A stretch of 64,000 bases of DNA from Phallus indusiatus (GCA_027605045.1 JAQFWX010000086.1:1-64000), one strand, 5' to 3'. Positions 22,888 to 35,972 are shown, counted from the first letter of the stretch. A program made the numbers and translations. The notes: generated by a model from the letters alone, not told the origin.

Positions 22888-25800
22888 ATGGAGCACACAG
22901 CACAACTCGTCCGGACATACATGATCAATGACTCTCCCGGTGATTCGGAATTAGATGAGATAGTTTCTGGCACGTAAAGCATTCACCCGAGATATACATT
23001 CGGACAAACCAAGATGACATTCGTTCAACAGATATAGCGTCGGGCAAGGCAACATTGCTGCACGTCGTCAAAAATCTTGGAGAGTTTCTGACATCAGAGA
23101 ATGAGGACATTCGCGGAAAGGGTTGGAGAAATTTTCTTGATGCTTAATTTTCGGGTCTGACTGTTTCTCTCAGGCGTTGAACTTTTATCATCAGTCTTAC
23201 AAAAATGCCCTTCGGACAAACTAACAAAACAAACAGGTTATTATTTAAAAGCTCTTCCCAATTGCCATTTTACTCAGCATTTTTTGCGTTATAGTTCATG
23301 TTCTTATTACATTCTATTGCGATAAACTCGACGATGTCGACACAATCATTCCGGCTCTGAAAGGTCTTGTGCCACTGGTCAGCAGCGTAAACTGCACAGA
23401 TGAAGATGCGATCCGGGTTTTGCTATCGTAAATAAGAATTCTCCCTATCAATACTTATAAATTTATATCAAGTCAGATTGTTTCAGAACATCAACATGCG
23501 AGCTCATGTGCAATCTAACCGCCTGCTGGTCTTCAAGATCGTGGATGGTCTTTTGGCGCTACATAGAGAAGGTTTACTGCGTCTTTTGTTACTTCTTTCT
23601 CTTTATTGATTCACTTTTCTTCACTATCAAGCTCTGAAGAACATGGGTAACGACTTTTTACGAGGCTATCTTCGATTGGCCGAAGGCGAAAAAGACCCTC
23701 GAAACCTGATGATCGCGTTTTCAATTGCCAGAGTCATCCTAATCGAGTTCGATATTTCCAACTGTGTCGATGTTTGTGTTTTAGATGCCCAAAACATGGT
23801 TTGTTTGCTGACAATATATTCCAGGACTTTTTCGACATCACATTCTGCTACTTCCCAATCAGTTTCCGACCTCCACCGGACGACCCTTACGGAATAACGG
23901 CAGAAGATTTGAAAAAGAGTTTAAGGTACTTCTAAAATGTTCCGATATAATCGCTCATTTACCCTTTTCATCAGATCATGTTTATCTGCAACACCCAGAT
24001 TTGGACCTCTGGCCATACCTCTATTTTTAGAAAAGCTTTCAGCCGGATCTGGAGCTACTAAGGTAGATACGCAGTATATCCAACACCTTTCTTTTCAATG
24101 ACCAATCTTATCTTTGAAGCGTGACACAATGCAAACTATTTCCGAATGTCTTCCTGTTTATGGCACTACAGTTGCTCGTGATCACGCAAACAAATTATGG
24201 AGCGCTTTGAAAGTCGAGGTCAATAGTCCTTTGCACTTTCTGTTTAAACTTTCGTCTCTTATTGGTACATCTAGATCTTTCAACCCATCGACCAGGAAAC
24301 TGCTGACTGTGCTCTCGAAACTACCCAAATTCTTATCAAACTCATCTATAAATCACAACTAGAAGACAAGGAAGGTGGCATAGATGGAATCGGAAAACAT
24401 ATAGTAGAGGAAAGTCTTGAGTATATCAAAGAACCTGAAAAAAGCAAAGCCAAACCGGCCGTAAAAGTCATGTCTGCTCTCATCCAGACGACACGTCAGT
24501 TTTCTCTTAACCCATAACTCATTATTCTGTCACTAATGAATCCCTCTTGTACAGCGTTCATCAGGAAATATGCGGTCTCCAAAGCAGTTCCTTGTTTGAT
24601 AGCACTGTTTCGTGACCCAGCTGAGATAACCAACCGTTCTGCAACTTTGACAGCATCAGAAACGATTATCGCTTCCGTCAAAGACGCTTTTGTGCCAAGA
24701 TTGAATCATGCTGAAGACCCCAAGAAATATTCAGATGAAGCGGTTCTGGAAGAATTTAAAGATGACCTTTTAGGTATCTTTACTGTAGGACTCAAAACGA
24801 CGGCCACCATTCCTCCTTCACTGAGAGGGCTAAATACGATTGCTCAAATACCCTCATATCTCACAGATGAGGAGCTAGGATTCATTGCGCATAACGTTAA
24901 CGAAGTTTTAGAGGCAAAGGACGTTTCCGCGGATAACCGGTAAGGTTTCCATTTGCGTACCTTCCCATGGGTCATTACTTATCACAGCTCATAAAAATCT
25001 AATCTGCTAGAATATCTGCCCTTGACGTGTTATCCTCAATCTCCTCAATCTCTCCCAAAATTGTCGAAGATTCGACTCTACCTTTACTCTTTAGTGCTCT
25101 CCCAGACACAGCCCCTTCTCGCGAATCTGTCTCCGATCATGTCCGCTATCGCCAAATACTTGATAACTTGGTTTCACTCTGCACAACACCCTCACTATTC
25201 GAGACGTTCATAATCCGTCTGTCGACAAAGTTGGATCTTATATTCTCGCGGAGCAACGATGGCCTTCCTGATGTCGAAACAAATGCGGCTTATGTGCATT
25301 ACATTCTCCTTAGTATATCTAAAACTTTGAAAGCAAAAAAACAACTAGGACATGTGGATATACCCAAATATGTAGATCGGCTTTTACCTCGAATCTACAA
25401 ACTCTTCGTTCAGGAGCAACAACGGTCGGAGAAAGGCACGACTATAAGCGATTATCCACAAGTTGTACAAGTCACCGGGAGAGTTATAGAACAAATAATT
25501 CAGACCGTACCTGCTGAGTAAGTGATGGAGTATGGAGGAGAGAGAAAGTCGCTGATCGTTCACTTTAACATAGTCAACAGGCTTTGTTTGCTTCATCTCT
25601 GCTTCATGCTTTTTTGAATGGTCAAGTGAAAGCATTGGCCAAACATCACATCACCATTGAAGCGCCCGTTTTGTTCGCAGTAAGGACTCGGTCTTCTCTT
25701 TAGTTGTCTTACGCGCACTAACGAAGGAAAAAAATTTCAGCCTTTTACTAATAAAGCTCAATATAAACTTGTTCCACTGTTCACGTTTCCCATTTTAGCT

Positions 25801-27256
25801 CTCAGGAAAGAGGTATAGTTCTCATATACGCAACTAGTTTGACTCTTTAGTCTCAAGTTTTTCGACGTAGATTCCGTTGCCTATCGATGATGAATCCGAC
25901 CTTGTTTCAAAATTAGCAGCTTGGTCTCTAGATATTGGTTCAGGAGACACGGAGGCTTTGAGTGCAATGCATGCCGTTGCATCACTGATCAACAAACGTG
26001 TCGGAGGTTAGAACAGATTTAAGTTTGGGAACGAATTATTATATTCTTAGTGTCTGTCTTGTAGGGTTATCTGGATTTCTCTCCCATCGGACTTTGGAGT
26101 TATGGGATCAATACATGGTTCACGAAGGTAAAGATGTTAAGCAACGGCGTCGGTTAATAAGACTATGGATATGGGTACAATCTGTTCCTCTTTTACCAAA
26201 AACGTGTTCTAATCTTTTCATATATGTAGATCACTAAAGCTTTGATGATCCGCGATGATAGATCTTATAAGACATATGTCGATCAACTGTTTTCGCTTTT
26301 CACCAATAGCACTTTATCTTTACGATCGGAGGCTGCTAAAGCCTTGGGGGAGATTGGAAAAGGCGGCGAGCATGTTTTGACGAAAAACAACTTTGCTGTT
26401 GTTAAAGTAAGTACTCACCTATTCCATCCGAGTCGAACGTTTTCGTATCTCGGCTTTGTTTTTGGTTTTAGGTTTTGTCCGTCCAAAAGTACTTTACTCA
26501 GGTACTGCCACGTTTGGTGGACGGTATCACATCCAACAAAGGTATCCTTTCTTTGTAAATTAATGTCCTGAACCAACTGCTTATATGTCTGTCTTTAGGT
26601 GATATCCAACAACAGGCACCTTATCTCATCGCGTTGACTTCCCTAATTAAACCTATCCCTCAGGCCATTTATGCCCATCACATGCCCAAGGTTTGTTTGC
26701 TCATGTACACCAGTGCATTGCTTATTCTGAAATGCGAACTAGCTCTTGCCTTTATTACTTCGTGGACTGGAACTACCTGATTTAGAACTACGGATTGATG
26801 TTATCGAAACGTTGCGCGCCACGTCATTGTCAAACAACGCAAGGCCAGCGGATGAGGCAATCGTTACGATCATTTCAGAGCATGCTCCGAGTATTGCATT
26901 AGCAATGCTGAAAAACAGTCAAGTTTATAACCAACCTTTGAGTGTAAGTACATGCATGGCAGTGTATGTAATATGTATCGAGACCGCATTTCGTTGATCG
27001 CTTGTTTGCAGTCGAAGCTTCGTCAAGCGGCATTAAAGTATCTTGGTGTACTACCAGAAGTTGTACGCTATGATATATTACATCCCTACAAAGCTCAGGT
27101 GCTGCGAGAGCTAGCAATTTGTCTCGACGATCCCAAACGGGACGTGAGGAAGGAAGCAGTTGATTCAAGGTATTGCATCGCTGAAAGCCTCTTCCTTCTT
27201 TTGCTAATTGACAACGTCATGCATTTAGGGCTGTCTGGTATGGGTATCTTCGCTGA
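22888..27256 (+). CDS. MMS19: MMS19, cytosolic Fe-S protein assembly (CIA) targeting factor
   Basis: MMS19/Met18 delivers Fe-S clusters to DNA polymerases and helicases such as XPD, which links it to nucleotide excision repair and transcription. ATG at 22888 (MEHTAQLVRTYM); the next exon carries LLHVVKNLGEFLTSENEDIR and GKG. The N-terminal domain signature FCYFPISFRPPPDDPYGIT is at about 23838-23900, followed by LKKSLR and RDTMQTISECLPVYG. HEAT-type helical exons follow (LRSEAAKALGEIGKGGEH; APYLIALTSLIKPIPQ). The C-terminal block has LRQAALKYLGVLP and ICLDDPKRDVRKEAVDSR, then RAVWYGYLR-TGA at 27254-27256. About fifteen short introns. No break in frame noticed. Confidence 0.9.
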
Positions 27257-28037
27257 TTATTTTTTTCTCAAAACATTTGACAAAATTGCCTTCATGCAGG
27301 TTTTCGTACAATGGTTGAAGTTGGGGATGAAGGTCGTGCATGTGTTAATTTTAATGTTTTACCTCGTTGCCGTAGCAGTCAACACACTGCTATCACACCA
27401 GATACTGAAATCGACATCGATGAGCAATTGGGGTCATCGGTGCTAATCGGCTCCCTACAGCTCAGTTTGAAACCACAAGTGTTATCGTGGAGTTTATTTA
27501 TTATGTACTTAAGCATGTAATCACTGGAAGGAGAAAATAATTGAACACTTCGGTGATTGCGGTAGTACATGTATACCGCGGTATATCGACTCCACTAATT
27601 ACCTCTAATTACTCGTAAGCAGTGCAGGAAAAAAGGGGATGAGAAACTGGCAGGGTCGCATGGCGGCTGTGTGTAGCACGTATGTCTGTGATTGGCAAAA
27701 ATAGAAAAACTGTTCTTCTGCATAACTGAGTGTCCGTTAATGGGTACGAGTGTGTTTATACCATTCTGTATGTGTTGAATCCTTATACCAAGTGATGGAG
27801 GAAATACCCTCAAGGCGCATGCGTTCGAAACACCACGCAAGGAAGTTGGTTCACGACGAACCTGATCGAGATTTAGGTGTGGCCCTGGAACGGGCTTTTG
27901 TGGCCGTCTGCTGTTTATGTATAAAAGCCTCCAAAATTCCCCATAAGTTTCAAATATCAAATTTTTTTTATCCACTTACTTTCATCCACTTATTAATCTA
28001 TCTATTCACTTTTCATATCCTTAATTTTCTTGTCACA
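27257..28037. other. Intergenic; promoter of the small secreted protein gene
   Basis: Open frames here (for example 27750 onward in frame with the secreted protein) lack coding character before 28038. TATAAAA at 27920-27926 is followed by an AT/C-rich leader, a good fungal core promoter. Confidence 0.55.
27920..27926 (+). promoter_or_regulatory. TATA box of the small secreted protein gene
   Basis: TATAAAA about 115 bases before the ATG at 28038, with a pyrimidine-rich leader between. Confidence 0.55.
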
Positions 28038-28535
28038 ATGCGTTTCTCTTCCAACATCGTTCTTCTTGCTATTGCTTCAACTTCTGTAATTATCGATTCC
28101 GTCGTGGCCGCCCCATTGACGAGACCCAAAACTTTCCCTAAACGTGATGGAACCTCGTTCGCAGACGGTTTTACGGGACCAGTTACCGACGCGACCAATG
28201 CCATCAATACAGCCCAGCTAGATCTGACGGATATTGCTTCCAAGCTCGGGAAAATGGTGCAGGCTGTCAACACCGCGAACTCTTCATCTGACCCCCAGGT
28301 CAACTCCACGTTCAACGACCTTCTGCTCTCGGTTCAAACATTCACTAAGGATGCCAATGCCATAGGACAAGCCGCGTCAGAGATCCAGAATACATTGAGT
28401 GGGGATGGCTCCGGAGACAGCAATAGCGATGGAAGCGTAAATGACAACATCGCTAATAATAACGGAACTGACAGCACCAATAACAACGGAGTTGACGATA
28501 GCAGCAACGATTCCGACGATTCCGACCCATTCTAA
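28038..28535 (+). CDS. Small secreted helical protein with acidic Asn/Ser/Asp tail
   Basis: 165 residues, apparently intronless. The start is set at 28038 because MRFSSNIVLLAIASTSVI begins a classic signal peptide ending near VVAAP. A Lys-Arg at about 36-37 (FPKRDG) is a likely Kex2 site. The mature part has two helix-like stretches (ATNAINTAQLDLTDIASKLG and LLLSVQTFTKDANAIGQAAS), then a tail rich in Asn, Ser, Gly and Asp with Asn-X-Ser/Thr sequons. It has no cysteines. The helical layout loosely recalls hydrophobic-surface-binding/mannoprotein-like secreted proteins, but I do not assign it to that family. Located outside the cell or in the wall by inference. Confidence 0.75.
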   Translation: MRFSSNIVLLAIASTSVIIDSVVAAPLTRPKTFPKRDGTSFADGFTGPVTDATNAINTAQLDLTDIASKLGKMVQAVNTANSSSDPQVNSTFNDLLLSVQTFTKDANAIGQAASEIQNTLSGDGSGDSNSDGSVNDNIANNNGTDSTNNNGVDDSSNDSDDSDPF

Positions 28536-28912
28536 TGAGTTTGTTTATTCCACGCCCACACTGTTCGTTAAATTTTTCCTAACTCGTTTTTTCCACAGGC
28601 TTTTGGAATCTTCTTCAGTTGTCCAGCGATTGTTTGTTTAGCGTGCATGTAGTTTTGTTGCTTTTGTAACTTGTGTATTTGCCAAGAAGTTCTTGTAGCA
28701 ATACAGAGCATTCATTTATTTGGGTAACATGTCAAGATAGAACTTTGAGAGTTTTGTGCAGCCAGTCGTAGCCTCTTTGTTGAATCTTTTGAGAAATCTT
28801 CTGAGAGCGTTGGCAGTGTGGCTTGTTGGCGGCTTGGTGGATGACCGTCTCCAGCCATCGATTAGTAAGCAGAGGTTTGTACAGAGCGACCATCGTGCAG
28901 TGCGACCATCGT
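28536..28912. other. Intergenic between secreted protein and methyltransferase genes
   Basis: 3' flank and promoter region. Nothing distinctive beyond T-rich stretches. Confidence 0.5.
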
Positions 28913-30573
28913 ATGCGTGTTCGACTGTTATGGCCATCGCCGGCTTTCTACCGCTCATTTTCATCCTCAATACCGCGCCGCCAGTCTCGCAAAGACAGAT
29001 TCAACTTCAACGACTCCGTCTTCGATGAGCGGGCTATCCCGAACTATTCCCAGTTCAAACGGGTTACTGCTCTAGACCTCGCTAAATCGAAAGAGTATCC
29101 CAAAAATGTGACCATGCTCGTCCGAGATTTCATACAAGATTCGTTATATAATCCCCATTATGGCTATTTCTCCAGACAGGCCGTCATTTTTTCTTCGAAA
29201 GATCCTCTCAATTTTCCGTCTGTCCGCAATGCGAGAGAGTTGGAAAGCCACATCGTTCAGACCTATGGCTCTTACGGCAATCCCTCACGACACGGAGGTC
29301 CTGGTCGACAGGTCTGGCACACGCCAACAGAGCTCTTCAAGGTTCGATTTTGTCCCTGTAATCGTCTTCCCCCATTGACTTGGAACACTGAATAAAAGAG
29401 GATTTATAGCCGTGGTATGGTCGCGCTATTGCACAATTTATACTGTCAGAATACATGCTCAAAAGCTATCCTTACGACGACCTTGTCATATACGAAGTCG
29501 GCGCGGGTAACGGCACCTTAGCAAATGACATTCTCAACTTCGTCCAGCAGGAATATCCCCCCGAAGTGTACGAGCGAATACGATACAGCATTATCGAAAT
29601 CAGCCCTCAGCTAGCCAAAATTCAGGAAAAGCGGCTCAAAACACATCCAAATGTTAAAGTCTTCAATAAAAGCGTGTTTGATTGGGAAACGCGTGATAAT
29701 TCTGCTTGTTTCTTCATAGCTTTAGAGGTCATTGTACGTGAACGATTTCTTTTATTCTCTCTTCCTTTTTTTGATTTTTCTGTCACTTCACTACAGGACA
29801 ATTTCCCCCATGATGAAATTCGGTATTCAATGCAGACAAGAGAGCCATATCAGGGCGTAGTCGCCATCGACGAATGGGGAGATTTTTATCAGCTCTACGA
29901 ACCTATCACCGATCCGTTAATATCCACTTTTCTTAACCAACGAACCGCGTTAGGCTACGTCTCTCCGGCCATACCACCAGCTTCTCCCTTCCTTCGCCGT
30001 CTCAAAGCATCCCTTCCATTCGCACCTAACCTTTCAAAATCTGAATTCATCCCAACCCGCCTATTAGAACTTCTTCACATACTACGAAACAAATTTCCTC
30101 GACATCGACTTCTCCTTTCTGACTTTTCTTCTTTACCTGACACCATACCGGGATATTATGCTCCCGTCGTCCAAACACGCATACGCGATGTCATGGTACC
30201 CTGTCAAACATTCCTCGTCAAACAGGGCTTTTTTGACATATTCTTTCCAACACAATTTGACCTGCTACGAGACATGTACGAACATGTCATGTCGAAGCTT
30301 TATACCGATTCGCAGGAAGGAAGTAGAGCTTCTCCTTTGCTTACTATGGCTGCACCTAGCAACCTGGGTGCCAACTTCTTTTTCTCGCACTACAGAAGAC
30401 CATTAACTGATACAATAACCTCCACTAGTGGGTTACCTGTTGGCGGACATAGGTCAAACGTTTTCTCTCACAAAGAGTTTATGCAGACATACGCTACTCT
30501 ATCACAAACTCGCCTAAAAAACGGGGAGAATCCATTATTAGAGTATTATCAGAATGTTAAATTTCTCTTCTGA
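28913..30573 (+). CDS. NDUFAF7/MidA-type SAM-dependent methyltransferase, mitochondrial
   Basis: This family (PF02636 type) includes NDUFAF7, which methylates an Arg of complex I subunit NDUFS2 in the mitochondrial matrix. ATG at 28913 gives an Arg-rich, Ser-rich presequence (MRVRLLWPSPAFYRSFSSS) with no acidic residues; an upstream in-frame ATG exists at 28823. NPHYGYFSRQAVIF is the family N-terminal motif. An intron near 29341-29402 precedes the AIAQFILSEYML segment. SAM motif I is YEVGAGNGTLANDIL (about 29488-29535), followed by IRYSIIEISPQLAKIQ. A second intron lies at about 29733-29797, before DNFPHDEI. The C-terminal part contains FDLLRDMYEHVM and ends NVKFLF at 30573. The precise substrate is inferred from family only; fungi may have paralogues. 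Confidence 0.8.
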
Positions 30574-30618
30574 TTTTATTTGTTCCTTTGAGAATGTAGT
30601 TAGGATGTTATTATCATC

Positions 30619-30656
30619 TGTGTGTGTGTGCGCGCGCGCGTGTGAGAGAGAGAGAG
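30619..30656. repeat. Compound dinucleotide repeat (TG)n(CG)n(TG)(AG)n
   Basis: Alternating purine-pyrimidine tract TGTGTG-CGCGCG followed by AGAGAG in the 3' flank of the methyltransferase gene. Confidence 0.9.
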
Positions 30657-30812
30657 TAATTAATTATGATGATGTGTATAGCGAACATGTACGATGGATA
30701 TTAATGCAGACACAAATAAACAGACAAAACGAAATATAGACAAAATGCATCTAAGAGAATTCGAAAGATAACCTTTGATGCTATGTATATATATATTAAC
30801 TTCATGAATTGA

Positions 30813-32198
30813 TTAAGATGCGGCCATAATAGCTTGTGTCTTTCTTCCTGCTTCGGCTAAAACGAGTTCGAACGCTGATAGCTCGTCTTGCATGACTTGT
30901 TGAAGCCGTCGACCTTTCTTATATCCAAGATTATTAGTGGTGGTGGTCGTATTCGAGCCTGTTTTGTAGAGCACACTTTCAAGAACACCGTTGATTCCTC
31001 CCGCTGCTTCCCATTTCTCTATTCGATCCATGCTACGTTCCGCGCTTTCGGATTCGGCTCTCCACCCACCCAACTTGTTTTTCAAAGCGCGGATTTTCCG
31101 ACCAGCTTCGGCGGTGGCGGCTGCCGTGACCTGGGTATTCTCGACGACGGTGGTCAATGACTGGACTAGCGACTGCGTCAAAGAGCGCATATTAGAAAGT
31201 TGGGCGATAGCATTTGAAGGAGTCGGATTGTTAGAGAACGAATCCACCAATAAACTTGTCGATGATTCCCTGGCATGCGAATACGAATTCTGGCGACGGT
31301 GAGCGTGTCTATAATCCAATGTATCGTCGTCGTCGCCCAGAACCCGTTGTGGATCCAGTTCCCAATCAGCAGTGGTATCATGATCTTCTTCTTCCGCGAC
31401 AGTGTGTAGCGCACGGCCACCAGGGCCAGTTTCCGCTGCTTTTACCTCCCTTTCTCCAGAATCGTCCCCAATACCATAACCATCTATTGTATCCAGCTCT
31501 TCTAGTTCTCCCAATACATCATTCCCACCACTCTGACCAGCAATCCTTCTAAACTCTTTCTCCACTTCGCGCAGCTCGCGAACTTGTCCTTCCCGTTCTC
31601 GAGTATTGTCGTTAATCTTTCGAATAAAATCCGATGCCAGTCGTTCTATTGATAACTCTCCACCTGGAGTGGGTATAGATGCGGCAGTAGGCGGGGATAT
31701 CGACGGTGAAGTATCGGTATCCAAACATCGTAGATGCTCAATAAAAAGATCGGTTGTTTGAAGGTCTTGGTTGAGAACCGCTAACGGGTCCTGGGGTATT
31801 GTCCGTGTAACAACTGGAGAGTGCACGACAGGTGGGTCATAGGCTATACCGCCGTTAGCACCACTCCAATAAGAGACATCAGCCTCAAGTTCGTCGTTCA
31901 AAGCTACCGTGTCTAGTGGCGCGTCTGCTAAAATAGTGGACTCTTCTTCTGCTTCGACACCTTCTTCCGCGCCATCGTCAAATTCTATTCCAAATTCATC
32001 TGCTAATAATCGAGACGCAGTCGTTGGTTCAGGCATTAATGCAGCTGCGAGCTCGTGCGCCAGACTCGCCGTTCGACCGTTTCCATCGCCATGTAATAAA
32101 GCTTTCGATCGTGCTTTGGAAATGCTCTGTGAAGGACCTTTTGCAGGTGCAGAAGAAGTATGTCGAGAATTGGATGAAAACTCGTCGAAGAGTGACAT
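30813..32198 (-). CDS. Acidic coiled-coil protein of unknown function, single exon
   Basis: 461 codons with no intron, unusual beside its intron-rich neighbours. No family recognised. Start MSLFDEFSSNSRH at 32198. The N-terminal third is acidic and disordered (DDGAEEGVEAEEES near residues 74-87). The middle has a charged helix (NTREREGQVRELREVEKEFR, about 198-217). The C-terminal third is a long Ala/Arg/Lys/Glu helix likely to form a coiled coil (AGRKIRALKNKLGGWRAESE, about 368-387), then a Thr/Asn-rich spacer and a final helix with LQQVMQDELSAFELVLAEAG. Intact. Its role is not inferable from sequence alone; composition suits a scaffold or trafficking protein. Confidence 0.75.
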   Translation of the reverse strand: MSLFDEFSSNSRHTSSAPAKGPSQSISKARSKALLHGDGNGRTASLAHELAAALMPEPTTASRLLADEFGIEFDDGAEEGVEAEEESTILADAPLDTVALNDELEADVSYWSGANGGIAYDPPVVHSPVVTRTIPQDPLAVLNQDLQTTDLFIEHLRCLDTDTSPSISPPTAASIPTPGGELSIERLASDFIRKINDNTREREGQVRELREVEKEFRRIAGQSGGNDVLGELEELDTIDGYGIGDDSGEREVKAAETGPGGRALHTVAEEEDHDTTADWELDPQRVLGDDDDTLDYRHAHRRQNSYSHARESSTSLLVDSFSNNPTPSNAIAQLSNMRSLTQSLVQSLTTVVENTQVTAAATAEAGRKIRALKNKLGGWRAESESAERSMDRIEKWEAAGGINGVLESVLYKTGSNTTTTTNNLGYKKGRRLQQVMQDELSAFELVLAEAGRKTQAIMAAS

Positions 32199-32412
32199 TG
32201 TGTGGGTTTCGTTGGGCGAGGCGATGGTGGCTGTTGAATTGGTTTTTCAATGGAGCGCGTTACAGCTTTGATGTGCTTACATCACCCATCAACTCAAAGA
32301 GTCCACAAAGGGTAATGACCTGAAATTACATGACAAAATTTTAACTAAATAATAGGACAACTCGGGATAATTAGGAAAAACGTTAAATTAATGGATGGTA
32401 TAGTCCCTCAAT

Positions 32413-35400
32413 CTACCAGTCAACAACCCACTCATGGTCGGTAGGTTTTCCGTCTTTCGCTAGCGCGCCCGCTGGGGTATTTCGATAATGTCTTGTCAGG
32501 AGACGTACAACGTCTCGCTTGGTTATTAGTCCGGTTAGCTTTCCTTTCCGCGAGAACAAAGCGTATCGTAGATTCTTTATTTTTAGAGAAAAAGGGGAAA
32601 GCGTCTTAAATGAATGGAAAGAGGTTCAGGTTTCAAGAGTTATCCTCACCAATCGCTGAAAAATGCTAACTAGCATTTCCTGAGCCATTTCGCTCCGGAA
32701 TTCCATGGGTGCTTTTTCCATGATCGACGCCATATTCGCGCCTATATTACGCCGATCTTCGCGAAGAAAGGTGCAGTGTGCATCTAGTTCTTCTTGTGCC
32801 ACATACGACGCTGAGTTAAAAAAAAAATTCATATCGCCTTTCTGCTAAAATGTTTCATCGAAGTCTACATACCCAACCCCATACGAAGTCTCTCATGTGT
32901 GACAAATCCGATTAGATTATCTCCGTCAACGACAGGGAAGCCAAAATAGTTATGAGCTCGGACGAGTGAGTCTAAAAATGAAAATTAGAGATACTCCTAC
33001 ATAAATACCAAACACTTGACCCAATTCTTTAATAGTCGTATTAACGCCGTTAATAACCACTAGTTTATCTACGGGTGTCATAATGCTAGCGGCAGTCGCA
33101 CCATAGTCTCGATGTTCGATGGACGACAACCAGGAGTAGGCTCTCATGGAAATCCATGCATCGTATATACCTTCTTTTCCAAAGGCATCCCCCACCCATT
33201 TAGAAACCATCACAGCAAGCATGATGGGTAATACGTGACTCAGAGCGCCTGTTAACTGTCCAAAAGATGAATTACTATTAACACATCAGATGAATGCCTT
33301 GCATACCTCAAATAGAATGACCACTAATGAAACTTGACTTCTCGTTTAATATTTCTGATATCTTGATTCATATCGGAGTGAACTTACTTGTCATTCTGGT
33401 AACGCCTCCGAGAAGTGCCGATGCTCCTATGACAGCATAAAACCCTGGAGAAATGCATCTAGTTCCAAGATCTGGCGGACAAGCCGAAAAAACCCAGAGG
33501 GTAGGATAAGCCCTATGAATGCTCTGACTTTGCAAACCACTTAATTATCATTTCGACTCCACACAAAATACCAAACAGGACATACACTAATAAACCTGTA
33601 GCCCGACCAATGCAAGCCCCGATCGCTATGGTAGGTAGAAAAATGCCAGCAGGGATCTGGTTGGGGAAGAGTTAGTGTAGTGTCACTCATGGGCTTCAAC
33701 AACCCTACCTTCATGCCAAACGTATAAGCAGTTAGCCCGAATTTTAGTATGGCGGTTAACAGAAGCAGGAAAATATTTTGCGCATAAGCGTCCGGACTGA
33801 TAAAATAACTGTTATAAATTTTGACACGAGCGCGAAACAAAAAATTGCCTACTTGCATAAACCATGCCAATCGCCTTTTAGGGGATCGCATTCCAAAAAC
33901 AAATTGGCCACCAAATCAGAAGTCTGAACTCTATAATCCAACTCAGCTACTTTTCACGAAGAGAAACGAACACTTACCGCGCAAAAATGATCAGGTAGCT
34001 TAAAACGGCGGTTGTCGCACTTGCTGCGACAATTTCCATCAGTGGCCAGTCGGATATGACGCTATTCCGACGATACACAGCGATTAAAATGTTCAACCTG
34101 ATCAAAAAGGCACCAAAGATACCCTACGATATTCCAGACGTTAGAAAATGCATATTAATCAGTACTCACTCCGAGAACACCAAGGAAAAGCCAGGGTAGC
34201 TATTATGTTTCATTAGTCTATCGATCCTCGGGGAGAAAAAATTGAGGTTTTAGTACTAGTTCAAAGGCCTTCCAATTCTCTTTAATTGCGGTAACCTTCC
34301 AGACAATGAGTACACGGTTACATACTGACATTTCAGGATACTTACTTGAAATAACACTAGCTTTGAAGTTCCGAATGGATCGACATATTGAAGTGCCACG
34401 GCAGCAATCACCGATGTCACAAATGCACGCGAAACGACTAGCTCGTCAGTGAAGGTATTCAATTCTATTGAACCATTGAATATTTTGAGGTTATGAGTAA
34501 GTAAGAAGAAAGGAATACCTTCCAACCCGAATAATACGCCTCCTAGGGGACTGCCGAAAGCAACGGATACACCGGCCGCTGCAGCTGCAGCTAGTAATTT
34601 TCTTTTCTCGCTTTCTGTTTGACCTGTCGCTCCAAAATATCTGGATGCAACAGCTGCCATGGCACAGCTAACATGTACGAGCGGCCCCTGGACGATATTC
34701 TATAAACGACAACTCATGTACTAAAATCAACTGACCTCTTTCCCTAGTGATAACCCAGAAGCCACGGAAAGCGCAAGACCAAATCCCTTAATTACCAATG
34801 TCCACGCCCCCAAAAATTCATCTAAAACGTATCCGCCAACGATCTACGCGGTATAGAAGTTAGTATTCAGTCAGTTTACAAAAACTAAGAAAATTATTTT
34901 ACCGCTTTGATTTCTGGAACTAGAAGCGCGTTTGACTGAAATTAAATCATACTTAATGAATATGAGCTCACTTCCGGTATGAAATGCGCTAAGAGGCAGT
35001 TGGAAATGGGCGCAGGTTTGAACGTGTGTGCCACTTACTAAGGGGCGTATGATTTCACTAGTATTCCAGCGCTAGAAGCAAAGACAACCTGTCGACTAAT
35101 TAGACCCCAAAATTCTGGGGACAGAGATCGCACGTATTCACGTACAGCTGACGCAACGTAGATGGTCGTTTGTAGAAAGGACTGTGCAAAAATGTACCGA
35201 AGGCCAAACCATTGGCCCCATGTCATCCAAAATTGACAAACCTCGCCCGCTATAGTGAAACTTCTTTCTGAGTTAATCCATTTTTCACTCGAATCCGAGA
35301 AAAAGGCATACGCTGGAGTCCGCTGCAGCATGAGAGCTGATTATAAAAAAATCCATATACACAACGTCCGTTTCGTAAGTCATTAAGCCTATACCGTCGA

Positions 35401-35972
35401 TGAGGGGAAGCAGGTAGCTAAGCGATATCAAACATTACCATGCAACGAGGACATCTAGCCAGCCGCCAATTACCCCAACGCCAATGCCAGTTACTAGACT
35501 GAGCTCAGTACGCGAACATCTCAAAAGACAGGCGTTGCCAGAAAATACGGACCCAAAAGGATTAGCCACACGCGTGTGGTGTTCCATACTTGAAGAGATA
35601 ATCTTTTGAGACCATACTGCGATTTAATCTCCAGCTGTCGCGCTCGTTCGCGGGCCTCTTCGTTGATCCAGTCTAAAGTTTATTGAGTATAATTGGCAAC
35701 ATGTTTTCGCATAAGAGATGTTTAATTATCATACCAATACTTTCTCCATCTCCGTATTTCACTGCAGGAATAGAAAGAAGCTCTAGTTCATCAATCTCGT
35801 CTGTCGCAAAATCTGTCTCTCGGAGCAAATACGGGTGAAGCGGTATATGTCCGTTTCTTCGACTAGATTTTCAAATAATCAGCTATGTCATCAGATAGCG
35901 TAGTATTCAAACGCACTTTTCGTTATTATTCCACGAGGTCGAACCATGCGTAGGTTCTTCATCGTTGGCCAT
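32413..35972 (-). CDS. CLC-family chloride channel/transporter with CBS domains
   Basis: Multi-span membrane protein moving Cl- (often Cl-/H+ exchange in Golgi/endosomes; yeast relative Gef1). ATG at 35970-35972 (MANDEEPTHG). The cytosolic N-terminus includes EAREAR-like charged sequence near 35640. Membrane exons follow. GKE|GPLVHVSCAMA (about 34660-34760, split by an intron) holds the gating-glutamate motif. FGSPLGGVLFGLEG near 34530-34575 is the classic CLC signature. The C-terminus has two CBS-type segments; the last exon holds LFSRKGKLTGLITKRDVVRL and ends HEWVVDW-TAG at 32413-32415. About fifteen short introns. Divergent from the KAT14-type gene, with ATGs only 69 bases apart. Confidence 0.87.

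Noticed and set aside
27300..27519. Extension of MMS19 beyond 27256
   Set aside because: Open frame, but the family ends shortly after the RKEAVDSR block and the first stop fits that; the later frame has no MMS19 character.
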